Source of the DNA: Nicotiana tabacum
Lineage: Eukaryota; Streptophyta; Magnoliopsida; Solanales; Solanaceae
Direction of reading: 5' to 3'
Assembly (NCBI RefSeq): GCF_000715075.1
Contig: NC_134096.1
Location: 68,577,026 to 68,641,025 of the forward strand
DNA length: 64,000 nt
In this document: piece after piece, positions 47,199 through 57,941 of the stretch
How positions within the stretch are numbered: the stretch's first letter is position 1
Layout of the letters: each line of letters begins with the position of its first letter
Made by a program: the position numbers and the translations under genes
The notes under the pieces: model-generated
Databases searched by the model: none
Told to the model about the DNA's origin: nothing
The model's input: only the letters and a program-made list of their open reading frames with translations

Positions 47199-47899
47199 CA
47201 ACATGTAATGACCCGGCCGGTCGTTTTGAGAGTAATAACCCCAATACCCTATTACCTACTTTCCCCATATCTATTTCTGCTACTATGACTTGCCAGGATG
47301 ATTGGTTTTGAGTTTCGGAGTGTTTTGGGACACTTAGTCCCTAAATGAGATCTTAAGCCTTAGGATTTGAACCGTAGTTGGACCTATATGAAGACAACTC
47401 TGGAATGGAATTCCGTCGGTTCCGTTAGTTCTGTTAGGTGATTTTGGGTTTAGGAGCGTGTCCGAATTGTGTTTTGGAGGTCCGTAGCTCATTTAGGCTT
47501 GCAATGGCGAAAGTCGGATTTTTGGAATTTTGGGCGGGCAGTGGAATTTTTGATATCGGGGTCGGAATCCAATTCTGGAAGTTGTTATAGGTCCGTAATA
47601 TCGAATATGACTTGATTGAAAAATTTGGGGTCAATCGGACGTGGTTTGATAGGTTTCGGCATCGGTTGTAGAATTTTAAAGTTTGAAGTTCTTTAAGTTT
47701 GAATTGGAAGGTGATTCGTGATTTTAGCATTTTTTTTAATGTGATTTGAGAGCTCGACTAAGTTTGTATGGTGTTTTAGGACTTGTTGGTTTGTTTGGTT
47801 AAAGTCCCGGGGACCTCGGTTGAGTTTCGGATGCTTAACGGATCACTTTTGGACTTTGGAAGATAGCAGATTTCTGGTGTTCTGTTGCAGGCATTTTCT

Positions 47900-48240
47900 T
47901 CTTCGCGTTTGCGAGGGAGTCCTCGCGTTCGCGTAAGGTATCTGGGAAAGGAAGCTGAATTACTCTTCGCGTCCGAGATGTCTCTCTCGCGTTCGCCAAG
48001 GTATGGAACCTCGAAGCTAAGCGTTCGCGACATGGTCCTCGCGTTCGTGAAGAAGAACTGGAGGCAGGCGAGATTTTGTGCTTCACGTTCGCGATGGAGA
48101 TCCCGCGTTCGTGAAGGGTCAAGCTGAGTGGTCTTCGCATTCGCGACATGTGCATCGCATTCACGATGGAGGATTTTTGGGCCAAAGTAAATTGTACTTC
48201 GTAAACGCGAGGGTGTGGCCGCGTTCGCAAAGAAGGACGC
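47900..48240 (+). repeat. GC word cluster of element B 5' LTR
   Basis: CTTCGCGTTTGCGAGG, CTCGCGTTCGCG, TTCGCGACATGG, CACGTTCGCGATGG and GTAAACGCGAGG occur about every 20-25 bp. The core TTCGCG (and its complement CGCGAA) is self-complementary as CGCG. The cluster in the 3' LTR is at 55730-56075. Confidence 0.85.
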
Positions 48241-49145
48241 GTCTGGGCAGTATTAAAGTTTCCAAAAACGGGGGTTTTGCCATTTTTATCAAAAACTTGA
48301 GTTGGGAGCCCGGATTTTGGACGAAGGATTGAGGGATTTCCAGAGATATCGATTGGGGAATAATTCTTAACTCCTTTATGATTATATTCCACTAATCTAT
48401 GCTTGAATTCATCGTTTAATTTCGGATTTGGGGTGAAAAATTGAGAAAAGTTCTTAGGCCGAATTTTGGGGTTTTGATCAAGATTTTGGTATCGGATTTG
48501 AACAATTTTGGTACGAGTAAACTCGGGTGTGAATGGGTGTTCGTATTTTGCGACTTTTACTCGATTCCGAGACGTGGGCCCCACGGGAAATATTTGAGTT
48601 AATTTCGGATTTTTTGTTAAAATGTTGATTTCATTAATTAGATGAGTCTATTATGGTTGTATTTATGATAAGTAATTGATTTTAGCTAGATTTGGGCCAT
48701 TCGGAGCTGAATATTCGTGGGAAAGGCATTGTGACCGATTGATTGAGCTTGGTTCGAGGTAAGTGGCTTGCCTAACTTTGTGTAGGGGAAAATCCCCTTA
48801 AGATTTGAAACTATTGTGATATGTGAGCGCTGTGTACGTGAGGTGACGAGTACGTACATGGGCTAGTTGTGGTAAAAACCCGATTTTCTTACTAAGCAGC
48901 AACATGTTTTCCTGTTATTTTGAGTTATACCATTTTAATGAGTACAAATCTATTTTATTCTTAATTAAGTTATTCCAATATGTGTAGCTATCATGTTTAG
49001 TCTATTACAACATGTCTACATGTCTTAATTATTTATGTGAATTATGTGCAGCATGCTTAGTGAATTTCCCGTTCCTTCCCTGACTAGTACCTAGCCTAAA
49101 TTGTAAAACATTTTGTGATGTAGTTGTATTTCTATCTTTCGCGCT

Positions 49146-49440
49146 GCATATTTACTTTGGGACTACGAAACGGTATTCCGGGAGATCCCCCTGTCTTGCA
49201 TATTTAAATTGGGACTACGGACGTATTCCGGGAGATCCCCCTGTCTTGCATATTTAAATTGGGACTACGGACGTATTCCAGTAGATCCCCCTGTCTTGCA
49301 TATTTATTATGGGACTACAGACGTATTTCGGGAGATCCCCCAGCACTGCATATTTACTTTCGGTCTACGGATGTATTCTAGGAGATCCCCCTGTACTGCA
49401 TATTCATTCGGGACGGTATCCCTGGAGATTCCACATTGTG
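49146..49440 (+). repeat. 50-bp minisatellite, six units (5' LTR B)
   Basis: GCATATTTA starts at 49146, 49198, 49248, 49298, 49348 and 49398 (first step 52, then 50). Each unit holds GGGACTACGGACGTATTCCG and GGAGATCCCCC. The 3' LTR has five units. Confidence 0.92.
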
Positions 49441-49528
49441 TATACCTTGTTCTAAGCCGAGGAACTACTCGACTGAGGTTAGGCTTGGCACTTACTGGGT
49501 ACCGATTGTGGTGTACTCATGCTACTCT

Positions 49529-49551
49529 CTGCACATGTTTTTCGTGTGCAG
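49529..49551 (+). promoter_or_regulatory. Conserved LTR hairpin (element B 5' LTR)
   Basis: CTGCACA (49529-49535) and TGTGCAG (49545-49551) pair perfectly across TGTTTTTCG, followed by ATCCAGGTG. About 350 bp before the LTR end. Confidence 0.55.
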
Positions 49552-49898
49552 ATCCAGGTGTACCTTATCATACGCACTATCAATGAGGCGGGACAGCTTT
49601 GGAGACTTCAAGGTATATCTTCCGTGTCCGCAGACCACGGAGTCCCCTTCTACTCTTTCTCATATCCATTATCTTCTGTATTTTTCCTTGTTAGACTCTG
49701 ATGTATAGAGACACTAGATTTTTCTTTCTGTAGTTTGTGATTCACGATGTTGCGGGTTTTGGGATTTGTTGTGTATTTTTGAATAATTGGTTAAATTCAT
49801 TTTTTTTATTTCATTATTCCACAAAATGTTAGGCTTACCTAGTTGTATAGACTAGGTGTTGTCATGACGTCACACAGAGGGAAAATTGGGTCGTGATA

Positions 49899-49925
49899 AG
49901 TTGGTATGAGAGCTCTAGGTTCATA
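49899..49925 (+). promoter_or_regulatory. Element B primer-binding site (tRNA-iMet type)
   Basis: AGTTGGTATGAGAGCTCTAG follows the 5' LTR directly. TTGGTATCAGAGC is the usual complement of initiator tRNA-Met; here one base (C to G) differs. The intact form is in element C at 61600. Confidence 0.8.
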
Positions 49926-50094
49926 GGTGTCGTTATTCACAAACTGGTTTATTAGAGTCTCGCGGATCGGTGTGGAGACGTCCGTACTTATCTTCGGAAG
50001 GCTATGTAACTGCTAAGAACAATCATATTTCTTTGATTTCCTTGTCGTGCGAGTTAAAAAAAATTCTAAGATTCTATTCTATTCTTTCTCACAG

Positions 50095-51560
50095 TTGGTG
50101 AGGACCCGTACCGGGAGGACCGACGATCAGGCACCCGAGCCCCATGTTAGAGCCGGCAGAGGCCGGGGTAGGGGACGACCATGCGGTGCAGACTGAGCAT
50201 CTGCGAGAGCTGCGTCAGAGGAACCCCCAACACCTCCAGCTGGAGGGCCAACACCGGAGATCCCTATTGCTACTCCAGCCCTCCAGGAGACTTTAGCTTA
50301 GTTCATGAGCATATTCAGCACTCTGGCTCAGGCTGGACTATTTCCGATAGGTCCCGCTACATCATAGTCCGGGGGAGGGGCACAGACTCCCGTAGCCCGC
50401 ACTCCTGAGTAGAGGGTCTAGGTTGATCAGGCCCCAGAGTATATTCATATGCCCCCAGTGGCTCCGGTTCAGCATGAGATCAGGGTAGCTGCTTCTGAAG
50501 CAGAGCAACTCAGATTTGAGAGGTACAAGAAGTACCACCCACCTAGTTTCAGCGGACTAGCTTCAGATGATGCTCTGGGTTTTCTTGAGGAGTATCATCA
50601 TATTCTCTGCACTATGGGCATTGTGGAGACGAGTGGGGTTTCTTTCACCGCTTTCCAACTGAGGGGAGCAGCATATCACTGGTGGCGTGCCTATGAGCTA
50701 AGTAGTCCGGACGAGGTAGCCTCACTCACTTGGACTCAGTGTTTAGAGATGTTCTTGCATGAGTAGGTTCCCCAGAGCCTCAGGGATGCTTGGCGCGCAG
50801 AGTTTGAGCAGCTGCGTCAGGGTGTTATGACTGTGTTAGAGTATGAAGTCCGTTTCAGTGAGTTAGCTCACCATGCACCGGTTCTGGTTGCTACAATCAG
50901 AGAGAGGGTTCGTCGCTTCATAGAGGGACTCCACCCTAGTATTCATACCAGTATGGCCAGGGAGTTGAAGATGGACTTCACTTATCAGCAGGCAGTGAGC
51001 ATTGCCAAGAGAGTGGAGGGCATGTTCTCCCGGGACAGAGAGGAGAGAGAGGCCAAGAGGTCTCGAGAGACTGGTCATTATATAGGAGCTCGTGCGCCAG
51101 CAGCATGCTATGGTAGGGGTTTTGTGAGTCGCCCTGTTCATTCAGCTCTTCCAGCAGCCAGCGGTGTTCCAGCTCCTCCTAGACCTTAGGAGCCCTATTA
51201 TGCACCGCCAGTATCCAGTATGCCTCCTACTCGAGGTGCTATTACCGGCCAGTCCAGCAGTCCAGGTCCGAGTCAGTCTCAGCCGTCGCGTCCTCCGAGG
51301 GGTTTCTTTGAGTGTGGTGACACTCATCACATGGTTAGAGATTTCCCCAGAGCCAAGAGGGGTGCACCTCCACAGACTTATCAGCCTCCACATGCTCCAC
51401 CGGGTCTTCCGACCATTCTTCCAGCCCCAGCTGCCACCCCAGCTCCTCAGCCAGCTCAAGGTGGTGGTCGGGGAGGTCGAGGTCGCCCTAGAGGAGGAGG
51501 CCAGGCCAGGTACTATGCTCTTCAAGCCCGTTTAGAGGCCGTTGCTTCAGATTCAGTCAT
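50095..51560 (+). pseudogene. Element B gag
   Basis: The start codon position reads TTG rather than ATG (about 50095, compare MVRTR in element C at 61797). Frames: 50181-50408 region, 50449-50766 (EQLRFERYKKYHPPSFSGLA, FQLRGAAYHWWRAYE), 50827-51189 (VLEYEVRFSELAHHAPVLVA, FIEGLHPSIHTSMARELKMD) and the zinc knuckle FFECGDTHHMVRDF in 51220-51906, where the last cysteine is phenylalanine. Stops at 50299-50301, 50764-50766 and 51187-51189. Its role in intact elements is the capsid. Confidence 0.88.
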
Positions 51561-51906
51561 CACAGTTATCATCCCTGTCTGCCATAGGGATGGATCCGTA
51601 TTATTTGACCCAGGCTCTACGTATTTATATGTGTCTTCTTATTTTGCTCCACATTTGGGGATATCTCGGGATTCTTTGAGTTCCTCTATTTATGTATCTA
51701 CTCCTGTGGGAGATTCTCTTATTGTGGACCGCGTGTATCGGCCCTATTTGATTGCTCTTAGTGGTTTTGAGACCAGAGCCGATTTATTATTGCTCAGCAT
51801 GGTGGACTTTGATATTATTTTGGGCATGTACTGGTTGTCACCCCATTATGCTATTTTTGATTGTCATGCTAAAACCATGACGCTGGCTATGCCAGGTTTA
51901 CCGTGA
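51561..51906 (+). pseudogene. Element B protease
   Basis: SVITVIIPVCHRDGSVLFDP then GSTYLYVSSYF; the catalytic Asp is at 51607-51609 (DPGST variant of the usual DSGA or DTGA, common in this lineage). FDIILGMYWLSPHYAIFDCH is the second conserved block (about 51808-51867). The frame is open up to TGA at 51904-51906, then a short gap precedes the RT frame at 51973. Confidence 0.8.
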
Positions 51907-51972
51907 TTATAGTGGAGAGGTACCTTAGAGTATACTCCCAACAGAGTTATTTCTTCTCTTAAAGCTCAACGA

Positions 51973-53655
51973 ATGGTTGAAAAGGGGTATGACACGTATC
52001 TATCTTATGTGAGAGATGTCAGTCTTGATACCCCTACAGTTGAGTCAGTTCCAGTAGTGAGGGATTTTCCAGATGTGTTTCCAGCTTATCTTCTGGGCAT
52101 ACAGCCTGACAGAGATATTGATTTTGGCATTGATTTGTTACCGGGCACACAACCCATCTCTATTCCTCCATATCGTATGGCTCCTCCTAAATTGAAGGAG
52201 TTGAAAGAGCAGTTACAAGAATTGCTTGATAAAGGCTTCATTTGGCCCAGTGTGTCACCTTGGGGTGCTCCTGTCTTATTTGTGAAGAAGAAGGATGGTT
52301 CTATGTGGATGTGTATTGATTACCGCCAGTTGAACAAAGTCACAGTGAAGAACAAGTACCCATTGCCTCGTATTGAAGACTTATTTGATCAGTTACAAGG
52401 TGCCAAGGTGTTTTCCAAGATTGACTTGCATTCTGGCTATCATCAGTTGAAGATTCGGGAGCCGGACATCCTGAAGACTGCTTTCAGGAACAGATATGGT
52501 CATTATGAGTTTCTTGTCATGTCATTTGGGCTGACCAATGCCCCAGCAGCCTTTATGCATTTGATACACAGTGTGTTCCAGCCTTATCTTGATTCCTTCG
52601 TCATTGTGTTTATTGATGACATCCTGGTATATTCCCGGTCTCGGGAAGATCATGAGCAGAACCTGAGGACCGTGCTTCAGACTTTGGGGGAGAAGAGGTT
52701 GTATGCAAAATTTTCTAAGTGTGAATTCTGGCTTGATTCAGTGGCATTCTTGGGCCACACAATGTCTTGTGATGGGATCAAGGTAGATCCGAAGAAGGTG
52801 GAGGTGGTGCAGAGTTGGCCTAGACCGTCATCAGCTACGGAGATCTGCAGTTTCCTTGGTTTGGCGGGGTATTACCGTCTCTTTGTGGGGGGATTTTCAT
52901 CCATTGCAGCACATATGACCAGGCTGACCCAGAAGGGTGCTCCATTCAGGTGGACCGAGGAGTATGAGGAGAGCTTTCAAAAACTCAAGACAGCTTTGAC
53001 TACAACCCCAATATTAGTATTGCCTACAGGTTCGGGGTCCTACACTATCTATTGTGATGCCTCGAGGATTGGCCTTGGAACGGTATTGATGCAGGACGGT
53101 AGATTTATTGCCTACGCATCTAGACAGTTGAAGGTGCATGAGAAGAATTTTTCTATTCATGATCTCGAGTTAGCGGCTATTGTTCATTCCCTGAAGATCT
53201 GGCGTCATTATTTGTATGGTGTTCCCTGTGCGATTTACACTGATCATCGGAGTTTGCAGCACTTGTTCAGGCAGAAGGACCTTAATTTGCGTCAGCGGAG
53301 GTGGTTGGAGCTACTTAAAGACTATGATATCACTATATTATACCACCCGGGGAAGGCCAATGTAGTGGCCGACGCCTTGAGTCACCGGGCAGAGAGTTTG
53401 GGGAGTTTGGCATATCTTCCGGCAGCTGAGAGGCCCTTAGCCTTGGATGTTCAGGCCTTAGCTAGTCAGTTCATAAGATTGGATATTTTAGAGCCTGGTC
53501 GGGTATTAGCTTGTGTGGTTGCTCAGTCTTCTCTTTATGACCATATCAGGGAGCGCCAGTATGATGATCCTCATCTTCTAGTTCTTCAGGACAAGGTTCG
53601 GCGAGGTGATGCCAGAGATGTGACTATTGGTGATGACGGTGTGATGAGGATGTAG
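51973..53655 (+). CDS. Element B RT-RNase H frame, open for 560 codons
   Basis: Residues about 30-330 are [37 protein letters not shown] (first catalytic Asp) and [10 protein letters not shown] (Asp-Asp at 52615-52620). About 345-470 are RNase [39 protein letters not shown] and [16 protein letters not shown], with all expected acidic residues present. The frame then enters the integrase N-terminus and ends at TAG 53653-53655. It is the only substantial uninterrupted enzyme frame in the window. As part of a broken Gag-Pol it is not expected to be expressed normally. Confidence 0.9.
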   Translation: MVEKGYDTYLSYVRDVSLDTPTVESVPVVRDFPDVFPAYLLGIQPDRDIDFGIDLLPGTQPISIPPYRMAPPKLKELKEQLQELLDKGFIWPSVSPWGAPVLFVKKKDGSMWMCIDYRQLNKVTVKNKYPLPRIEDLFDQLQGAKVFSKIDLHSGYHQLKIREPDILKTAFRNRYGHYEFLVMSFGLTNAPAAFMHLIHSVFQPYLDSFVIVFIDDILVYSRSREDHEQNLRTVLQTLGEKRLYAKFSKCEFWLDSVAFLGHTMSCDGIKVDPKKVEVVQSWPRPSSATEICSFLGLAGYYRLFVGGFSSIAAHMTRLTQKGAPFRWTEEYEESFQKLKTALTTTPILVLPTGSGSYTIYCDASRIGLGTVLMQDGRFIAYASRQLKVHEKNFSIHDLELAAIVHSLKIWRHYLYGVPCAIYTDHRSLQHLFRQKDLNLRQRRWLELLKDYDITILYHPGKANVVADALSHRAESLGSLAYLPAAERPLALDVQALASQFIRLDILEPGRVLACVVAQSSLYDHIRERQYDDPHLLVLQDKVRRGDARDVTIGDDGVMRM

Positions 53656-54979
53656 GGCTGTATCTGTGTGACCAATGTAGATGGGCTTCGGGAGTTGATT
53701 CTCGAGATGGCCCACAGCTCGCGGTACTCCATTCATACCGGTGCCGCGAAGATGTACCAGGATTTGAGACAACACTATTGGTGGAGGAGGATGAAGAAGG
53801 ATATAGTTGGGTTTGTGTCCAAGTGTCTAAATTGTCAGCAGGTCAAATATGATCACCAGAGGCCGGGTGGATTACTTCAGAGGTTAGAGATCCCAGAGTG
53901 GAAGTGGGAGCGGATCACCATGGACTTTGTAGTTGGACTTCCACGGACTTTGAGAAAGTTCGATGCTATTTGGGTGATCATGGATCGGCTGACAAAGTCA
54001 GCTCATTTTGTTCCAGTATTGAACACTTATTCTTTTGAGAGGTTGGCTTATATTTATATCAGAGAGATTTTCCGCCTTCATGGTATTCCAGTATCCATCA
54101 TTTCAGACAAAGGTACACAGTTCACATCATGGTTTTGGAGAGCCTTACAGCGGGAGTTGGGTACTAGGGTGGAGCTGAGCACAACCTTTCACAATCAGAC
54201 GGACGGGCAGTCCGAGCACACAATTCAGATTCTTGAGGATATGCTTCTTGCCTGTGTGATGGAGTTCGGAGGGTCATGGGACCAATAATTGCCACTTACA
54301 GAGTTTTCTTACAATAACAGTTACCAGTCCAGCCCTTTAGATGGCACCGTATGAGGCTTTGTATGGTAGGCGGTGTCGGTCCCTAGTGGGATGGTTTGAG
54401 CCGGGCGAGACCCGATTGTTGGGTACAGACTTGGTCTAGGATGCCCTGGATAAGGTGAAGGTGATTCAGGAGAGACTTCGCACAGCCCAGTCCAGGCAGA
54501 AGAGGTATGCGGACCGGAAGGTTCGTGATTTGGCATTTATAGTTGGTGAGTGGTTCTTGCTTCGGGTATCGCCTATGAAGGGCGTCATGAGGTTCGGGAA
54601 GAAGGGCAAGCTGAGCCCGAGGTTCATTGGTCCTTTTAAGATATTGCGGCGAGTTGGGGAGGTTGTTTATGAGCTTGCCTTGCCTACCAGCCTAGCAGGA
54701 GTTCACCCGGTATTCCATGTGTCTATGCTCCGGAAGTATCACAGTAATCCGACTCATGTATTGGATTTCAGCTCAGTCCAGTTGGACAAGGATCTATCTT
54801 ATGTTGAGGAGCCAATAGTCATTTTGGACAGGCAGGTCAGAAAGCTCAAGTCAAAGATTATTGCTTCAGTAAAGGTCCAGTAGAGAGGTCAGCCGATCGA
54901 GGAGGCGACTTGGGAGACCGAGCAGGATATGCGCAGCCAGTACCCTCATCTTTTCACAATTTCATGTATGTCTTTATAA
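53656..54979 (+). pseudogene. Element B integrase and chromodomain remnant
   Basis: Frame 53668-54288: HHCC finger (HSSRYSIHTG ... KCLNCQQ), catalytic Asp 53923-53925 (TMDFVVGLP), Asp 54106-54108 (ISDKGTQFTS), Glu 54214-54216 (DGQSEHTIQ). TAA at 54286, TAG at 54338 with a frame change, TAG at 54437. Frame 54455-54883 has GKLSPRFIGPFKILRRVG and HPVFHVSMLRKYH. After TAG 54881-54883 comes RGQPIEEATWETEQDM, the C-terminal half of the Tekay-type chromodomain, with a final TAA at 54977-54979. The chromodomain would steer integration to heterochromatin. Confidence 0.88.
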
Positions 54980-55017
54980 TCGTTCGAGGACGAATGATTG
55001 TTTTAAGAGAGGGAGGA
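54980..55017 (+). promoter_or_regulatory. Element B polypurine tract with CGAGGACGA motif
   Basis: TCGTTCGAGGACGAATGATT (about 54980-55000), then TTTTAAGAGAGGGAGGA abutting the LTR at 55018. TTCG-AGGA-CGAA is a small hairpin. The layout mirrors the PPT of element D. Confidence 0.75.
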
Positions 55018-56947
55018 TGTAACGTCCCGGCCGGTCATTTTTAGAATAATAGCCCTAATCCCCTATTAACTACTTTCCCTATATCTATTTCTGCTATTGT
55101 GACTTGCCGGGATGATTGGTTTTGAGTTTCGGAGTGTTTTGGGACACTTAGTCCCAAAATGTGAGCTTAAGCCTTAGGATTTGGACCGTAGTCGGAACTG
55201 TGTGAAGACGACTCCAGAATGGAATTCGGTCAGTTCTGTTAGCTCCGTTAGGTGATTTTAGGTTTAGGGGCGTGTCCGGATTGTGTTTTGGAGGTCCGTA
55301 GCTCATTTAGGCTTGAAATGGCAAAAGTCGAATTTTTGGAGTTTTGGGGCGGTAGTGGAATTTTTGATATCGGGGTCAGAATCCGATTCTGAAAGTTGTA
55401 CTAGGTCCGTAATAACGAATATGACCTGCGTGTAAAATTTGGGGTCAATCGGACGTGGTTTGATAGGTTTCGGCATCGGTTGTAGAATTTTGAAGTTTCA
55501 AGTTCTTTAAGTTTGAATTGGAAGGTGATTCGTGATTTTAGCATTTTTTTTATGTGATTTGAGAGCTCGACTAAGTTCGTATGGTGTTTTAGGACTTTTT
55601 GGTATGTTTGGTTGAGGTCCCGGGGGCCTCGGGTGAGTTTCATATGCTTAACGGATCACTTTTGGACTTTGGAAGATAGCAGATTGCTGATGTTCTATTG
55701 CTGGTGTTCTGTTGCAGGCATTTTCTTCTTCGTGTTCGCGAGGGAGTCCTCGCGTTCGCGTAAGGTATCTGGTAAGGGCAGCTGAATTACTCTTCACGTC
55801 CGCGATGTTGCTCTCGCATTCGCGAAGGTGTGGAACCACGAAGCTACGCATTCACGACATGGTCCTCGCGTTCGCGAAGAAGAACTGGAGGCAGGAGAGA
55901 TTTCGTGCTTCGCGTTCGCGATGGAGATCCCGCATCCGCGAAGGGTCAAACTGAGTGGTCTTCATGTTTGCAACATGTGCATCACGTTCGCGATGGAGGA
56001 TTTTTGGGCTGAAGTAAATTGTACTTCGCGAACGCGAGGGTATGGCCGCGTTCGCGAAGAAGGACGCATCTGGGCAGTATTAAAGTTTCCAAAAATGGGG
56101 GTTTTGCCATTTTTATCAAAAACTTGAGTTGGGAGCTTGGATTTTGGATGAGGGATTGAGGCATTTTCAGAGATAATGATTGGGAAATGATTTTTAACTC
56201 CTTTATGGTTATATTCCACTAATCTATGCTTGAATTCATTGTTTAATTTCGAATTTGGGGTGACAATTTGAGAAAAGTTCTTAGGCCGAATTTTGGGGTT
56301 TTGATCGATATTTTGGTATAAGATTTGAATAATTTTGGTACGAGTAAACTCGGGAGTGAATGGATGTTCGTATTTTGTGACTTTTACTCGATTCCGAGAC
56401 GTGGGTCCCACGGGCAATCTTTGAGTTAATTTCAGAATTTTTGTTAAAATGTTGATTTCATTAATTATATGAGTCTATTATGGTTGTATTTATGATATGT
56501 AATTGCTTTTGGCTAGATTTGAGCCATTCGGAGCCGAATATTCGTGGGAAAGGCATTGTGACCGATTGATTGAGCTTGGTTCGAGGTAAGTGGCTTGCCT
56601 AACTTTGTGTGGGGGAAATCCCCTTAAGATTTGAAACTATTGTGAAATGTGAGCGCCGTGTACGTGAGGTGACGTGTACGTACACGGGTTAGTTGTGGTA
56701 AAAACCCGATTTTCTTACTGAGCAGCAACATGTTTTCCTGTTATTACAAATCTATTTTATTCTTAATTAAGTTATTCCAATATGTGTATCTATCATGTTT
56801 AGTCTATTACAACATGTCTATGTGTCTTAATTTTTTATGTGAATTATGTGCAGCATGCTTAGTGAATTTCCCGCTCCTTCCCTGACTGGTACCTAGCCTA
56901 AATTGTAAAATATTTCGTGATGTAGTTGTATTTCTATCTTTCGCGTT

Positions 56948-57200
56948 GCATATTTACTTTGGGACTATGGAATGATATTTCGGGAGATCCCCCTATCTTG
57001 CATATTTAAATTGGGACTACGGACGTATTCCGGGAGATCCCCCTGTCTTGCATATTTATTTTGGGATGACGGACGTATTCCGGGAGATCCCCCAGTACTG
57101 CATATTTACTTTAGGACTACGGACGTATTCCGGGAGATCCCCTTGTACTGCTTATTCATTCGGTACTACGGGACGGTATCCTGGGAGATTCCACATTGTG
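56948..57200 (+). repeat. 50-bp minisatellite, five units (3' LTR B)
   Basis: GCATATTTA (or GCTTATTCA in the last) starts at 56948, 57000, 57050, 57100 and 57150. One unit fewer than the 5' LTR, although both LTRs were identical at insertion. Confidence 0.9.
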
Positions 57201-57412
57201 TATACCTTGTTCTGAGCCGAAGGTTCCCTTGACTGTTAAATTTCTTTGAAAACTTTTCTTTAACTGTTTACCGTAAAACTTACTTATATTTTTTTTACTG
57301 TTTAGTTTATTATATTTATTCCGGTAGGGACTTAACCTGACCTCGTCACTACTCGACCGAGATTAGGCTTGGCACTTACTGGGTACCGATTGTGGTGTAC
57401 TCATGCTACTCT

Positions 57413-57435
57413 CTGCACATATTTTTCGTGTGCAG
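57413..57435 (+). promoter_or_regulatory. Conserved LTR hairpin (element B 3' LTR)
   Basis: CTGCACA (57413-57419) and TGTGCAG (57429-57435) are both preserved although the loop has changed by one base from the 5' LTR, and flanking bases differ too. Confidence 0.55.
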
Positions 57436-57774
57436 ATCCAAGTGCACCTTATCAGCCGCACTATGAGTGAGCCAGGATAGCTTTGGAGACTTCAAGGTAT
57501 ATCTTTCGCGTCCGCAGACCTCGTAGTCTCCTTCTACTCTTTATCATATCCATTATCTTTTGTATTTTTCCTTGTTAGACTCTGATATATAGAGACACTA
57601 GATTTTTCCTTATTCCAGGTTTTGGGATTTGTTGTGTATTTTTGAATAATTGGTTAAATTCATATTTTTTATTTATTTATTTCATTATTCCGCAAAATGT
57701 TAGGCTTACCTAGTTGTAGAGACTAGGTGACATCACGACATCACACGGAGGGGAAATTGGGTCGTGACACAACA

Positions 57775-57941
57775 GGTGCTTCTCGTACTTGTCCCCCAAC
57801 TGGAGTTGTTGGTGGCTCCTCAACTGCCGCTCTAGCAGGTACTCTAGTCGCAGCACGTGCCCTTCCTCGACCTCCACCTCGGCCTCTACCTCGGCCCCGA
57901 CCTCTTGCAGCCCTAGCATTATGTGCAGATGCATGCTCAGC
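57775..57941 (-). pseudogene. Element A gag, N-terminal part
   Basis: Minus strand: a run rich in Arg-Gly (GRGRGRGRGG) and Ala, then VEEPPTTPVGGQV, matching the gag N-terminus of element C (61797-61990). It is separated from 45928-47198 by element B, whose CAACA duplication lies at 57770-57774. The initiator region is missing because element C begins at 57942. Confidence 0.8.

Larger units (their letters stand above)
47204..49898 (+). repeat. Element B 5' LTR, 2695 bp
   Basis: It contains the tip palindrome (47207-47225, one mismatch), the GC word cluster of CGCGTTCGCG type (47900-48240), CGAGACGTGGGCCCC (48570), the GTGACGAG block (48843), the 50-bp minisatellite (49146-49440) and the hairpin (49529-49551). 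It ends GTCGTGATA, one base off the usual ACA end. The large antisense frame 47835-48584 (249 codons) lies across the GC cluster and is not a gene. Confidence 0.92.
47204..57769 (+). mobile_element. Element B: Tekay-type chromovirus (Ty3/gypsy), 10.6 kb
   Basis: TGTAATGACCC at 47204 to GTCGTGACA at 57769, duplications CAACA at 47199-47203 and 57770-57774. Order: LTR, tRNA-iMet PBS, gag, protease, RT, RNase H, integrase with GPF module and a chromodomain remnant, PPT, LTR. It inserted in the gag of element A in the opposite orientation. LTRs differ at many sites and by a deletion of about 115 bp in the 5' LTR near 49462, so it is not recent. gag and integrase carry stops. Confidence 0.93.
55018..57769 (+). 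repeat. Element B 3' LTR, 2752 bp
   Basis: Same architecture as the 5' LTR: GC word cluster 55730-56075, GTGACGTGTACGTAC block at 56669, minisatellite 56948-57200 (five units), hairpin 57413-57435, end GTCGTGACA. It has a segment 57230-57350 (AATTTCTTTGAAAAC ... CCGGTAGGGAC) that is missing from the 5' LTR. Confidence 0.92.
41096..57941 (-). mobile_element. Element A: gag-bearing minus-strand LTR element lacking pol
   Basis: Minus-strand order: gag (57941-57775, resuming at 47198-45928 after removal of element B), a non-coding stretch (45927-44483) and a 3' LTR of family G (44482-41096). No RT, RNase H or integrase motif occurs between gag and the LTR. Its 5' LTR is not visible, because element C starts in the gag N-terminus at 57942. 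It may be a TR-GAG-type non-autonomous element, a deletion, or a mosaic: a second PPT-like junction at 44822 favours a mosaic for part of it. Confidence 0.55.

Noticed and set aside
47835..48584. A 249-codon minus-strand frame, one of the longest in the window.
   Set aside because: It is antisense across the GC word cluster of LTR B, where stops are rare. The 3' LTR (55962-56417) has only a broken version, and it shows no domain.
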